Positions 8,814-20,257 of a DNA stretch of 64,000 bases are shown here, piece after piece. The notes under the pieces are model-generated. The model was given only the letters and a program-made list of their open reading frames with translations. It made no database searches and had not been told where the DNA came from. Made by a program: the position numbers and the translations under genes. Origin of the DNA: Streptomyces sp. A3M-1-3 (GTDB taxonomy: Bacteria; Actinomycetota; Actinomycetes; Streptomycetales; Streptomycetaceae); the NCBI RefSeq assembly GCF_024213665.1, contig NZ_JANAVP010000002.1:6021-70020 (forward strand). Direction: 5' to 3'. Each line of letters starts with the position of its first letter. Within the stretch, counting starts at the first letter, position 1.

Positions 8814-9623
8814 ATGACACGACTCGCCGCTGTACTGCGACGCACCCTCGCGGTGGGCGCCGCCACCCTGCTCGCCGCTACGGCCCTTGCCCCGTCGGCC
8901 GAGGCGAAGCCCGAGCCCAAGGCGCCGAAGGAGTTCGTGGCGCTGCGCTCCGTGGACCCCACGATCATCCAGGAGATGCGGTACACCACCGCGCACAACT
9001 TCGTCGGTGAGCGGGTGGACGGCTACCGGCAGCCCGTCTGCATCCTCACCCGGCCCGCGGCGCAGGCGCTGCACCGGGCCCAGACGCAGCTGTTGCGCCA
9101 GGGCTACTCCCTCAAGGTGTACGACTGCTACCGGCCGCAGCGGGCCGTCGATCACTTCGTGCGCTGGGCGAAGGATCTTCAGGACGAGGGGATGAAGGCG
9201 GAGTTCCATCCCCATGTCGACAAGTCGCGGTTGTTCGCGGACGGTTACATCGCCGAGAGGTCCGGGCACAGCCGGGGGAGCACGGTCGATCTCACGCTGG
9301 TGATGCTGCCGGCCGCGCCGACCCGGCCGTACATCCCGGGCGAGCCACTGGTCCCCTGCTACGCCCCGCAGGCCGAGCGCTTCCCCGACAACTCCGTGGA
9401 CATGGGCACGGGCTTCGACTGCTTCGACACGCTCTCACACACCGAGGACCCGCGTATCGCGGGCGAGCAGCGCGCCAACAGGCGGCTGCTCAAGAGCACC
9501 TTGGCGGGGCTGGGGTTCGTGAACCTGGCCGAGGAGTGGTGGCACTTCACGTACAAGCGGGAGCCGTTCCCGAGCACGTACTTCGACTTCCCGGTGTCCC
9601 GCCGCTCGGTCGCCGGGCATTGA
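8814..9623 (+). CDS. Secreted VanX-type D-Ala-D-Ala dipeptidase (M15 family)
   Basis: Zinc D-alanyl-D-alanine dipeptidase, 269 residues. A Sec signal peptide of about 31 residues (MTRLAAVLRRTLAVG, hydrophobic core, APSAEA/KP cleavage) indicates export. The zinc ligands of the M15D family are visible: H152 and D159 in SGHSRGSTVDLTL, and H244 in EEWWHF, with the upstream YDCYRPQRAV block. An exported enzyme is more likely to work in peptidoglycan turnover than in vancomycin resistance, where VanX is cytoplasmic and sits with vanH/vanA, absent here. GGAGG ends three bases before the ATG. Confidence 0.92.
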   Translation: MTRLAAVLRRTLAVGAATLLAATALAPSAEAKPEPKAPKEFVALRSVDPTIIQEMRYTTAHNFVGERVDGYRQPVCILTRPAAQALHRAQTQLLRQGYSLKVYDCYRPQRAVDHFVRWAKDLQDEGMKAEFHPHVDKSRLFADGYIAERSGHSRGSTVDLTLVMLPAAPTRPYIPGEPLVPCYAPQAERFPDNSVDMGTGFDCFDTLSHTEDPRIAGEQRANRRLLKSTLAGLGFVNLAEEWWHFTYKREPFPSTYFDFPVSRRSVAGH

Positions 9624-9636
9624 CATTTCGCCAGGG

Positions 9637-9744
9637 GTCGATCACCGCGCCGCAACTGATGTCGACCGCGGTGGCGGTCATGGCGCCCGCCGGGTCCGAC
9701 GCCAGCAACGCGGCGGTGTCGGCGACTTCGTCCAGCGTCGGGGA
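9637..9744 (-). pseudogene. C-terminal remnant of a short-chain dehydrogenase/reductase
   Basis: The minus strand encodes SPTLDEVADTAALLASDPAG and then AMTATAVDISCGAVID. This is the last ~36 residues of a classical SDR of the type that ends in a T(A/G)xxxxISCG motif. No catalytic YxxxK or nucleotide-binding TGxxxGxG lies upstream on that strand, and the region upstream runs into the DUF962 gene promoter. It is a fossil left by deletion between the VanX-type gene and the DUF962 gene. The match is to family pattern only. Confidence 0.6.
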
Positions 9745-9874
9745 ACGCCGGGAGCAGAGCCTCCCGGCGCAACGGGCGGCCGGGACCACCCCCGTGGATT
9801 CCGGCCGCCCGTTCCTTCCTCTCGGACGTGGATCAGCCGTATCCGGTTCTCACGTCAGCGATTACGGTGCCCGT

Positions 9875-10222
9875 ATGGAGCAACAGACCTTTGAGTCGTA
9901 CGAGGAATTCTGGCCCTACTACGTGGCGATGCACTCCCGGGCCGCCACCCGCTGGGTCCACCTGACCGGGACCCTGACGGGTCTCGCGGTGACGGCGTAC
10001 GGGCTGGCCCGCGGCCGGAAGCGGTACCTGGCGGCGCTGCCGCTCATCGGCTACGGCACCGCCTGGCCGGCGCACTTCTTCATCGAGAGGAACAACCCGG
10101 CCACCTTCGGGCATCCGGCCTGGTCGCTGCGGGGTGACGTGCAAATGATCCGGATGATGCTGGCCGGCCGGGACGCGGAGCTGGCGGAGACCGCCGCCAA
10201 GTGGCTCGCCGGGAACCGCTGA
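9875..10222 (+). CDS. DUF962/Mpo1-like membrane protein
   Basis: 115-residue protein with the Mpo1-like signature: a start EEFWPYYVAMHSRAATRWVH, an internal hydrophobic pair of segments and HFFIERNNPATFGHPAWSLRGD. Yeast Mpo1 is a dioxygenase of fatty-acid alpha-oxidation; whether bacterial members share this is not known. The histidines of H-S-R and the E-R-N-x-P-A block are kept. A TACGGT box at 9863-9868 ends six bases before the ATG, suggesting a leaderless transcript. Confidence 0.88.
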   Translation: MEQQTFESYEEFWPYYVAMHSRAATRWVHLTGTLTGLAVTAYGLARGRKRYLAALPLIGYGTAWPAHFFIERNNPATFGHPAWSLRGDVQMIRMMLAGRDAELAETAAKWLAGNR

Positions 10223-10541
10223 CCCCATGGCTCGTTCGCGCGCTCTACGTGCGCCGCCGGATGGCAAACCAGGCTGATGCGCCACGAACAGCACGTGCTG
10301 TCATGGGCCTTGACGGTCTGTCACGAGCGGAGAACACTGCCTAGCCTGTCACTGCCCAGCCTGTCCCCGTCACCGGGAAGACCGGCGAGGCGGCCGGCAG
10401 GCTCACCACGCTCGTCACGGACGCCGGGCGGGGTACGGGACTCGCCTGCACGGACTCCCCTGCCTCCGGCTCCGTAGCCATGGGAACGCACCCTGCACGG
10501 AGGACCGGGGCCAGGGCCCCGGGCGAGGCCTAGGAGCCGCC
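10223..10541. other. Gene-free upstream region of glpFK
   Basis: About 320 bp with no supported gene. A TTGACG at 10310-10315 could be a -35 element, but the hexamer at 17-bp spacing (AACACT) is a poor -10. Direct repeats of the AGCCTGTC type occur at about 10342-10365. No GylR-type regulator gene adjoins, unlike the S. coelicolor gyl locus. The region presumably carries the glpF promoter. Confidence 0.4.
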
Positions 10542-11267
10542 ATGAGCAATGGAGACATATTCGTCGGTGAGGTCATCGGCACTGCGATACTCATCCTCTT
10601 CGGCGCGGGCGTGTGCGCCGCCGTCACGCTCAACCACTCGAAGGCGAAGGGCGCGGGCTGGGTCGTCATCGCGTTCGGATGGGGGTTCGGTGTGCTGGCC
10701 GGGGCGTACACGGCGGCCCCGCTGTCCGGAGGACAGCTCAACCCCGCCGTGACCGTCGGCATCGCGGTCGACACCGGCGAATGGGACAAGGTCCCGCTGT
10801 ACATGCTCGGCCAGATGGTGGGCGCGTTCCTCGGCGCGGTGCTCGCCTGGCTGCTCTACTACGCGCAGTTCGGGGCCAACGCGGACCAGGAGACGGCACT
10901 GCCCACGCTCGGCATCTTCGCCACCGCACCCGAGATCCGGAATCCGGTGGCCAACCTGGTGACGGAGATCATCGCGACGATGGCCCTGGTGCTGCCGGTG
11001 CTGGCCTTCGGCCTCACCAAGGGTCTGGGCGAATCCGGAACCGCGGTCCTGATCGTTGCGTTCCTGGTGGTCGGCATCGGGCTCTCGCTGGGCGGCCCCA
11101 CCGGTTACGCGATCAACCCGGCGCGCGACCTCGGCCCGCGCATCGCGCACGCCGTGCTGCCGATACCCAACAAGGGCGGCTCGGACTGGAGTTACTCCTG
11201 GATCCCGGTGGCCGGACCGCTGATCGGAGCGGTGCTGGCCGGACTCATCTTCAACGCAGCCTTCTGA
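10542..11267 (+). CDS. glpF: Glycerol uptake facilitator (MIP channel)
   Basis: Aquaglyceroporin of 241 residues in the cytoplasmic membrane that lets glycerol diffuse in. Six membrane spans are visible. The two pore loops carry the NPA boxes in GGQLNPAVT and [13 protein letters not shown]; the D after the second NPAR is typical of glycerol rather than water channels. It starts at ATG 10542 and is followed 13 bp later by glpK, so uptake is coupled to trapping by phosphorylation. Confidence 0.96.
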   Translation: MSNGDIFVGEVIGTAILILFGAGVCAAVTLNHSKAKGAGWVVIAFGWGFGVLAGAYTAAPLSGGQLNPAVTVGIAVDTGEWDKVPLYMLGQMVGAFLGAVLAWLLYYAQFGANADQETALPTLGIFATAPEIRNPVANLVTEIIATMALVLPVLAFGLTKGLGESGTAVLIVAFLVVGIGLSLGGPTGYAINPARDLGPRIAHAVLPIPNKGGSDWSYSWIPVAGPLIGAVLAGLIFNAAF

Positions 11268-11280
11268 CGAAGGGGACCCC

Positions 11281-12792
<1,512 letters not shown>

Positions 12793-12812
12793 TCGGGAAA
12801 CCCCCATGGCCG

Positions 12813-12846
12813 CGGCCCGTACCCCAGTCGGTGGGGGTACGGGCCG
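12813..12846. terminator. Bidirectional hairpin between glpK and the cvn operon
   Basis: A CGGCCCGTACCCC arm and a GGGGGTACGGGCCG arm surround a short loop, 21 bp after the glpK stop and 40 bp before the cvnD stop on the other strand. The position between convergent ends fits a shared terminator. Confidence 0.75.
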
Positions 12847-12885
12847 TGCGGGGTGTGCGCGTGGCCGGTGCGGGCCCGGCCCGGG

Positions 12886-13491
12886 TCAGGTCGTGGCGGG
12901 CTGGCGGCGAGCGCTGGCGAGGTTCATGGCGTGCTGGACGACGGCCACCAGTACCTCCTTCGCGGACTCGCGGTTGCGCGCGTCGCACATCAGCACCGGG
13001 ACCTCCGGGTCCAGGTCGAGCGCCGAGCGCACGGTGTCACCGGGGTAACGGTCCGCCCCGTCGAAGCAGTTGACGGCGACCGTGAAGGGGATGGAGCGCC
13101 GCTCGAAGTAGTCGACGGCGGCGAAGCAGTCCTCCAGCCGGCGGGTGTCGGCGAGTACGACCGCGCCCAGCGCACCCTGCGCCAGCTCGTCCCAGAGGAA
13201 CCAGAACCGGTCCTGTCCGGGGGTGCCGAACAGGTAGAGCACCAGGTCCTCGCGGAGCGTGATGCGGCCGAAGTCCATGGCGACGGTGGTGGTCGTCTTG
13301 GCCTCGACGCCCTCGGTGTCGTCCACGGGACGGCCGACCTCGGTGAGCATCTCCTCGGTACGCAGCGGCTTGATCTCGCTGACCGCGCCCACCAGGGTCG
13401 TCTTGCCCACGCCGAAGCCGCCCGCGACCAGGATCTTGAGGGTCACGGGTTCCACAGGAGGCTTGGTGCGGCTAAAGCGCCCGAAGCCCAT
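12886..13491 (-). CDS. cvnD: CvnD-type small GTPase-like protein of a conservon
   Basis: 201-residue P-loop NTPase of the MglA/Ras-like group found as the last gene of Streptomyces conservons. The P-loop is GGFGVGKTT near residue 25, the switch region has T-E-GVEAKTTTTVAMDFGR, and the G3-like motif is LFGTPGQDRFWF. The G4 position is AVNCFDG rather than the classical NKxD, as in other CvnD proteins. Conservon proteins act with CvnA-C as a membrane-associated complex resembling eukaryotic G-protein coupling. It overlaps cvnC by 20 bp. Confidence 0.92.
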   Translation of the reverse strand: MGFGRFSRTKPPVEPVTLKILVAGGFGVGKTTLVGAVSEIKPLRTEEMLTEVGRPVDDTEGVEAKTTTTVAMDFGRITLREDLVLYLFGTPGQDRFWFLWDELAQGALGAVVLADTRRLEDCFAAVDYFERRSIPFTVAVNCFDGADRYPGDTVRSALDLDPEVPVLMCDARNRESAKEVLVAVVQHAMNLASARRQPATT

Positions 13492-13867
13492 TGATCACCT
13501 CACGGAGGATGGATTCGTCCGGCAGCTCGGCCGGCGGTACGGGACGGGTGACATGGACCAGCTGGTCCTCGACCAGGTCCCCGATCAGGACCCGGACCAC
13601 TCCGACGGGGACGTCGAGTTCCGCGGCGAGCTCCGCCACGGACTGCGGCGCCCCTCTGCAGAGGCCGACGATGTCGACGTGCTCAGGGGACAGGGTCTGA
13701 TCCCTGGCGGGATCATCGGCGGCCGGTTCGGCGACGACGACCGCGATCAGGTCGAGGCGGTGCTGGCCCGCGCTGCTGGTACGGCCCCGCGTCATCGCGT
13801 ACGGACGGACGACGGGACCGGCGTCGTCGTCGAACCAGTGGGACGGCTGCTGACCTGATTCGCTCAT
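13472..13867 (-). CDS. cvnC: CvnC-type DUF742 protein
   Basis: 131-residue DUF742 protein. An N-terminal stretch with VVRPYAMTRGRT precedes a winged-helix-like domain including LCRGAPQSVAELAAELDVPVGVV and a C-terminal EVINGLRAL. In characterised conservons CvnC binds the other members and may modulate output. It lies 10 bp after cvnB and overlaps cvnD, so the four genes are translationally coupled. Confidence 0.9.
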   Translation of the reverse strand: MSESGQQPSHWFDDDAGPVVRPYAMTRGRTSSAGQHRLDLIAVVVAEPAADDPARDQTLSPEHVDIVGLCRGAPQSVAELAAELDVPVGVVRVLIGDLVEDQLVHVTRPVPPAELPDESILREVINGLRAL

Positions 13868-13877
13868 ACCGTCCCAC

Positions 13878-14318
13878 TCACCCTCCGGCGGACAGCCCGG
13901 CGCGTGGAGCGGTTGTCAGGTGGGCGCCCACCCGCTTGACCATCAGCGTCATCTCGTACGCGACCTGGCCCACGTCGGAGTCCGCGTCCGACAGCACCGC
14001 AAGGCAGCTGCCGTCACCGGCGGCGGTGACGAAGAGGAAGGCGTCGTCCAGCTCCACGACGGTCTGCCGGACCTTTCCGGCCTCGAAGTGCCGGCCGACG
14101 CCCTTGGCGAGGCTGTGGAATCCGGAGGCGACGGCGGCCAGGTGCTCGCCGTCCTCGCGGGTCAGTTCCTTGGAGGTGCCGGTGGGGAGCCCGTCGCCGG
14201 AGAGCACCACCGCCTTGCGGATGCTGCCGACTCGGTCGACCAGCTCGTCGAGCAGCCAGTTGAGCTCGCCGGAACCCCTGGTGGTGGCGTCCTGCGCTGC
14301 GGTCTGCGGTGCGGTCAT
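13878..14318 (-). CDS. cvnB: CvnB-type roadblock/LC7 protein
   Basis: 146-residue roadblock/LC7 domain protein, a dimeric fold that serves as GTPase-activating or scaffold partner of MglA-like GTPases. The domain begins LNWLLDELVDRVGSIRKAVV, followed by SGDGLPTGTS. The start at 14318 is set by the ATGA overlap with the cvnA stop; a longer upstream reading would only translate the cvnA 3' end in another frame. It is the second gene of the cvnABCD operon. Confidence 0.92.
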   Translation of the reverse strand: MTAPQTAAQDATTRGSGELNWLLDELVDRVGSIRKAVVLSGDGLPTGTSKELTREDGEHLAAVASGFHSLAKGVGRHFEAGKVRQTVVELDDAFLFVTAAGDGSCLAVLSDADSDVGQVAYEMTLMVKRVGAHLTTAPRAGLSAGG

Positions 14319-16945
14319 CGACCGTCCCTTTCCGATGTGGTTCGTTGTGCGGTCTCGCCCCGGCTGGTGTCGCCTTCGGCGTTGTGCTGCCGGCCGCGCT
14401 GCCAACCGCGCTGGAGCGAGGCCATCCTGCTGCGTACTTCGTCGGCGTCCCGGTCGGCGTCGGATGCGGCTTCGTCGCCGTCCTGGCCGGTCCGGGGTGC
14501 GGGGCCGGCCTTGAGCTGGGGTGCGAGGCTGGCCTGGCGGACGCGCCGGGGCAGCCCGCCGGCCTCGCGTACCGGAGCGGCTGGTTCGGGCGCGACCGGT
14601 TCCGGGGCGCCGTGGTCCGGGGCCACTGCGGCGACCGGTCGACGCGCTACGCGGCGGCCGTGCTCGGCCACCAGTGTGGGCGGCCTGCGCCTGGGCAGGG
14701 GGACGGCCGCGCCCGCCCGCGTGGACTCCGGATCGCTCAGGCCGCCGCCCGTGCCGGAGTCGGAGGCGTGCTGGTGCTGCTCGCCGGCCGGGCCGGAGCC
14801 ACGGCCCCGGGCGCGGAAGATCCCGCCGCGCTCGCTCTCGGTGTCCTCCAGGTCGCCCAAGTCACCCAGGTCGCCCAGGGGAGCTTCGAGTTCGACCGGC
14901 CCGTCCAGTACGCCGGCGGGGCCGGTGATCCCACCGGCGCGGACCTCGGTGAGGCCGGCGAGCCGGGCGGCGGTGCCGTTGCGGCGGGCCCCGGCCGCGG
15001 CGGACGCGGACGAGGTGCGGTCCAGCCGGAATCCGATGCCCTCGGTTTCGGGTGCATCGGTCAGCAGCGCCGCCGGGATGAACACCACCGCGGTGGTGCC
15101 TCCGTACGGCGAGGGCTGCAGCGAGACGCGGACGTTCTGGCGCTGGGCGAGGCGGCTGACCACGAAGAGGCCGAGCCGGTCGGTGTCGGAGAGTTCGAAC
15201 TCGGGGGTCTCGGCGAGACGGAGGTTCGCGTCGAGGAGGGCGTCGGCGGCCATACCGAGGCCGCGGTCGTGAATCTCCAGCGTGAAGCCGTTGGCCACCC
15301 GCTCGCCGTGCACCTGGACGGCGGTGTGCGGGGGCGAGAACACCGTGGCGTTCTCGAGCAGTTCCGCGATCAGGTGGGTGAGGTCGGCGACCGCCGGGCC
15401 GCCGACCCCCAGGCGCGGCAGTCTGCGTACCTCGATGCGCTCGTAGTCCTCGACCTCGGCGACCGCGGCCCGTACGACGTCCATCAGCTGGACCGGCTTG
15501 CGCCACTGCCGGGACGGGGCGGCGCCGGAGAGGATCACCAGACCCTCGGCGTGCCGGCGCATACGGGTGGTGAGGTGGTCGAGACGGAACAGGTCGGCGA
15601 GTTCGTCGGTGTCCTCGGTACGGCGCTCCATCGTGTCCAGGAGCGTGAGCTGGCGGTGCAGCAGGACCTGGTTGCGGCGGGCGAGGTTGACGAAGACCTC
15701 GGAGACTCCGCGCCGCATGTCGGCCTGCTTGACGGCTGCTTCGACGGCGGCCCGCTGGAGCGTGTTGAGGGCCTGGCCGACCTGGCCGACCTCGTCCTTC
15801 TCGAATTCGAGGCGCGGTGCCTCGGTCTCGACGTCGACGTGTTCGCCCGCAGCCAGCCTGCGCATCACGCTGGGCAGCCGGACGCCGGACACTTCGTGCG
15901 CGTCCTTGCGCAGCCGTGACAGGTCGCGGATCAGGTCGCGGCCGATGCGTACGGAGAGGATCAGGGACACCACGAGGGCGACGAAGCCGAGCACACCGGC
16001 GATACCCGCCTTGACGAGGACGTTGACGGCGACGGGCTCGACGCGGTTCTGGTAGCGGTCTCCCGCCGCGGTGCCCATCTCGGCGAGGTCGTCGAGTACG
16101 GGATCGGCGGCCGCCTCCCAGCGTTCGAGGCCCACCGCGCGCGGTTTCTTGGTGGCGCCGGCGGCGATCACGCTCTCCTCGGCCTCGCGCAGGGGCTTGG
16201 TCTCGGGGCTGCGCCAGTACTGCTCGAAGACCTCGCGGTCGTCGGCCGGGAGGATGGCCAGGTTGAACTCGTAGAGCAGGGTGCGGTTCGCGACGAGGTC
16301 GGAGATGAGCCGCACGTCCTGGTCGGTGAATCGTTTCGCGGCGAGCGCCGAGGCGAGTACGGCGTCCTCACGGGACAACACCTCGCGGGCGCGGGTGATA
16401 CCGACGAGCGCGCGGCCCTGCTTGTCCATCTCCACGTTCTCCAGGGCATGGAGATTCATGAGGAATGCGTAGCAGGGGTCGATCAGGCGGTTGTAGAGCT
16501 CGAGTGCCTGCTCCCGGTCGACCACACTCTTGTCCACGGACATGCGCAGCGAGGTGATTCCGTCGAAGGCCTCGAGGATGGAGGCGAGGCGGCGCCCGAC
16601 GTCGGGGCGCATCTCCTCACTGACGTCCGGGTCCTGGGCGTTCGCCTTCATGTCCGCGACGGCCTTGTCGGTCGCGGCCCGTCGGCTGTTCAGCGCGGAG
16701 AGGGCATCGGCGGTTCTGGGGTCGCCGAGGTAGACGAGTGTCTGGCGGCGCTCCTTCTGGATGACCCGGACCACGTCCTCGACGGGGTAGCCGACTTTCT
16801 CGACGACATAGGCCACGTCGAGCAGTTGGCCGGCCTCGCGCCCGGTGAGAACCGTGGCGAAACCCCACAATGCGGTCAAAGAGACGAGCGGTACCAGCAG
16901 CAACGCCACGATCTTCCGGCGGATGGACTTCCCGCGAAAGCGCAT
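14315..16945 (-). CDS. cvnA: CvnA-type sensor histidine kinase-like protein with nitrate/sulphonate-sensing domain
   Basis: 876-residue membrane protein. Order: cytoplasmic RGKSIRRK and a first membrane span (about 12-32), an extracytoplasmic helical NIT-type sensing domain with VVEKVGYPVEDVVRVIQKERRQ, a second span near residues 330-350 (LGFVALVVSLILSV), a HAMP-like region, a dimerisation region, and an HATPase_c domain. The ATPase N-box is ELLENATVFSPPHTAV and the G-box region is IHDRGLGMAADAL. A Pro/Ala-rich, probably disordered tail of about 280 residues follows. No clear phosphorylatable H-box is seen, as in other CvnA proteins. The start at 16945 follows GGGGAGGCC. Head of the conservon operon. 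Confidence 0.92.
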   Translation of the reverse strand: MRFRGKSIRRKIVALLLVPLVSLTALWGFATVLTGREAGQLLDVAYVVEKVGYPVEDVVRVIQKERRQTLVYLGDPRTADALSALNSRRAATDKAVADMKANAQDPDVSEEMRPDVGRRLASILEAFDGITSLRMSVDKSVVDREQALELYNRLIDPCYAFLMNLHALENVEMDKQGRALVGITRAREVLSREDAVLASALAAKRFTDQDVRLISDLVANRTLLYEFNLAILPADDREVFEQYWRSPETKPLREAEESVIAAGATKKPRAVGLERWEAAADPVLDDLAEMGTAAGDRYQNRVEPVAVNVLVKAGIAGVLGFVALVVSLILSVRIGRDLIRDLSRLRKDAHEVSGVRLPSVMRRLAAGEHVDVETEAPRLEFEKDEVGQVGQALNTLQRAAVEAAVKQADMRRGVSEVFVNLARRNQVLLHRQLTLLDTMERRTEDTDELADLFRLDHLTTRMRRHAEGLVILSGAAPSRQWRKPVQLMDVVRAAVAEVEDYERIEVRRLPRLGVGGPAVADLTHLIAELLENATVFSPPHTAVQVHGERVANGFTLEIHDRGLGMAADALLDANLRLAETPEFELSDTDRLGLFVVSRLAQRQNVRVSLQPSPYGGTTAVVFIPAALLTDAPETEGIGFRLDRTSSASAAAGARRNGTAARLAGLTEVRAGGITGPAGVLDGPVELEAPLGDLGDLGDLEDTESERGGIFRARGRGSGPAGEQHQHASDSGTGGGLSDPESTRAGAAVPLPRRRPPTLVAEHGRRVARRPVAAVAPDHGAPEPVAPEPAAPVREAGGLPRRVRQASLAPQLKAGPAPRTGQDGDEAASDADRDADEVRSRMASLQRGWQRGRQHNAEGDTSRGETAQRTTSERDGR

Positions 16946-17341
16946 GGCCTCCCCCAGCTCAACCCCGCCGCGCGGGGTAGGTGTTCCGTCAATAAACGGC
17001 GTGAGCCTACTACTGCCGCACAGACAACTCGAAGGCACGTCCGGACTTTTTCGGCCGCCACACGGAACGATGATCACGAGTTGTCCGTTAGTTCCGGGAC
17101 GGCGCCGTCCTGAATGTGCTGTATGGCACCTGGTGTGGTGTCAGATCTCCCACATGGATGGATGGCTGGAATTCTACGGTCCGCGGGAATCCTCTGCGGC
17201 TGCCGTTCGTCTACCTGTACGGGGCACGGGGGAGTAAATGCGCCAGTTGCGTCGTTTGCGGCGTGGAGTGCGGCGTAAACATGCGCAATCCGGGCAGCCA
17301 CCTAGGAGTTGAGCGGAACCGCACGGTGGGGAGAAGGACCA
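16946..17341. other. Divergent promoter region, no gene
   Basis: 396 bp between the cvn operon and the membrane protein gene at 17342. It contains unusually AT-rich patches for this genome, as expected for divergent promoters. No ORF here has supporting features. A candidate ECF-type promoter at 17185 is listed separately. Confidence 0.5.
17185..17211 (+). promoter_or_regulatory. Candidate ECF sigma promoter
   Basis: GGGAAT and GTC are separated by exactly 18 bases. This resembles the GGAA(C/T)-N16-18-GT(C/T) pattern of Streptomyces sigma-E/sigma-R type promoters. It lies about 130 bp before the membrane protein gene. The -10 match is only three bases, so chance is a serious alternative. Confidence 0.3.
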
Positions 17342-17752
17342 ATGGCCACGGGCACGGGCACGGGTGAGAGCACGGATTTTGCGGACGTCACGCGATCGCT
17401 TTGGGTGGATGAGCCTGTGGCGCGCAGGCGCCTGCCGGATCCCGTGCGTACGGCTGCCGTGCGCGCCGTACTGATAGTGGCGTTGACACTGATGCAGGCG
17501 GTGATCGCCTTCCTGTGCACCGTCGTCGGGTCGTGGCTGGCGTTTCCGATGGTGCTCAGCAGTGTGGCGAGTACGGTCGTGGCCACGTGGGGCGTGCTGG
17601 ATGTGTGGGTGACCCGCCAGGTGTGGAACCAGCGCAACGGCGTGGTGTCCGTCCCGAGCAGTACGGCCCGCCGGATGCGCCGGGAGCGGCGGCAGGCCCG
17701 CCGGACCGCCCGCATACGGGAACGGAGCCCGCGCCCGCTGTCGCGGGCCTGA
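17342..17752 (+). CDS. Small membrane protein (136 aa), divergent from conservon
   Basis: The hydrophilic N-terminus contains DFADVTRSLWVDEP. Two adjacent hydrophobic segments (about residues 40-62 and 65-85) are separated by a short turn, and the C-terminus is strongly basic (RRMRRERRQARRTARIRER). The topology predicts both ends in the cytoplasm. The start is chosen at 17342 because GGGGAGAAGGACC precedes it. It is not an obvious Cvn component, but its promoter region is shared with the conservon. Function unknown. Confidence 0.82.
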   Translation: MATGTGTGESTDFADVTRSLWVDEPVARRRLPDPVRTAAVRAVLIVALTLMQAVIAFLCTVVGSWLAFPMVLSSVASTVVATWGVLDVWVTRQVWNQRNGVVSVPSSTARRMRRERRQARRTARIRERSPRPLSRA

Positions 17753-17770
17753 CGCCACGGACGACGAGGC

Positions 17771-18091
17771 TCAGGCGACCGCGTCGGCGGACGGCGAGGG
17801 CTCCACATGGATCACCCCGTCGATGACCTGCACCCGATGGGTCCGCACCGGCCGGCGGGCCGGCAGACACACCGCCTCGCCGGTGCGCAGATCGAACTGG
17901 GCGGCGTGCAGCGGGCATTCCACGTAGCAGCCCTCGAGCCAGCCGTCCGCGAGTGAGGCGTCCTGGTGGGTGCACGTGTCGTCGATGGCGTACAGCTCGC
18001 CGTCGGCGTTGAAGACGGCGAGGGGCGGGGCGGTGTCGAGGCGTACGGCCTCGCCCGAGGGAAGATCATCGACGTGGCAGACCGGAATCAT
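17771..18091 (-). CDS. Rieske-type [2Fe-2S] ferredoxin
   Basis: 106-residue soluble Rieske ferredoxin of the non-haem dioxygenase/mono-oxygenase type. Both cluster motifs are intact: CTH in DDTCTHQDAS and CPLH in VECPLHAAQ, 16 residues apart. It would pass electrons from a reductase to a ring-hydroxylating or amine-demethylating oxygenase. GAGGGGGAC six bases upstream selects the start at 18091 over an ATG ten codons earlier. It is divergent from the broken FAD/Rieske locus, its likely former partner. No reductase gene is in the window. Confidence 0.9.
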   Translation of the reverse strand: MIPVCHVDDLPSGEAVRLDTAPPLAVFNADGELYAIDDTCTHQDASLADGWLEGCYVECPLHAAQFDLRTGEAVCLPARRPVRTHRVQVIDGVIHVEPSPSADAVA

Positions 18092-18247
18092 TTCGTCCCC
18101 CTCGGGTCGGTCGGTGCGCATCAGAATCGGCAGCGGCGGGTGCGGTCGTCAAGGTGGTCCCGGGGTGGTTCTTCCAGAGGCGCCGGGACGGCCGAGTTCA
18201 GCCCCGGCACCCTTTGCCGCCTGCTAACCCGCTGGTATTGAAAGTGA

Positions 18248-19420
<1,173 letters not shown>

Positions 19421-20257
19421 GTACCACGCTTGGACGTACGACCTGGACGGGCGGCTGATCTCCGCACCCAATCTGGCGAACATGCCCGACGTCGACCGGG
19501 TCGAGCGGGGCCTGCTGACGGTGGCCGTGCGGGAGTGGCTCGGCTATGCGTGGGTGTGCCTGGCGGACGAGCCGCCGTCGTTCGAGGAGACGGTCGTGGG
19601 GGCCGCGACGGAGCGGCTGGGCGACCCGGCAGCGATCGAGCGGACGGGGCGGGCGAACTGGCCCTGGGCAGACGCATCTCGTACGACCTGAAGGCCAACT
19701 GGAAGCTGATCGTCGAGAACTTTATGGAGTGCTACCACTGCGCGACGATCCATCCCGAACTCACCGATGTGCTGCCGGAGTTCGCGGAGGGGTTCGCCGC
19801 CCAGTACCACGTGGGGCACGGGGCCGCCTTCGCCGACGCGGCGGAGGGCCTCACCGTCGACGGCAGTCCCGGCTTCGGCCGGATACCCGGCCTCGGCGAG
19901 GAGCAGGACCGCCGATACTTCGCGGTCACGGTCAGGCCCCAGGTCTTCGTCAACCTGGTGCCCGACCATGTGATCCTGCACCGGATGTTCCCGCTCGCGC
20001 CGGACCGTACCGTCGTGGAGTGCGACTGGCTGTACATGCCCGAGGTCGTCGCGTCGGGCGCGGACCTGGAGCGTTCGGTGGAGCTGTGCCACCGGGTGAA
20101 CCTTCAGGACTTCGCCGCCTGTGAGCGGACTCAGCCGGGGATGGACTCGCGGGCGTACCGCGCCGGCGGGGTGCTCGTGCCGAGCGAGCACCACATCGGC
20201 GCGTTCCACCGGTGGGTGGCGGAGGCTATTGCTCCGCCGGGACCTGACGGCGTTTGA
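19421..20257 (+). pseudogene. Broken Rieske oxygenase alpha subunit (choline/betaine mono-oxygenase type)
   Basis: The remnant begins inside the second Rieske motif (normally CPYHAWTYDLDG; here only YHAWTYDLDG), so the first cluster ligands are lost. It runs APNLANMPDV... VREWLGYAWVCL, then shifts one frame near 19643 and continues ISYDLKANWKLIVENFMECYHCATIHPEL. The catalytic non-haem iron facial triad region (H...H in ECYHCATIHPEL and the later D) is kept to the C-terminus. It is fused without any gap to the GcvT end of the preceding pseudogene. The last 32 bp overlap the opposing SMC gene. Confidence 0.85.

Noticed and set aside
8814-9623. Vancomycin-resistance vanX
   Set aside because: The protein has a signal peptide and lacks vanH/vanA/vanRS neighbours, so a cell-wall turnover role fits better.
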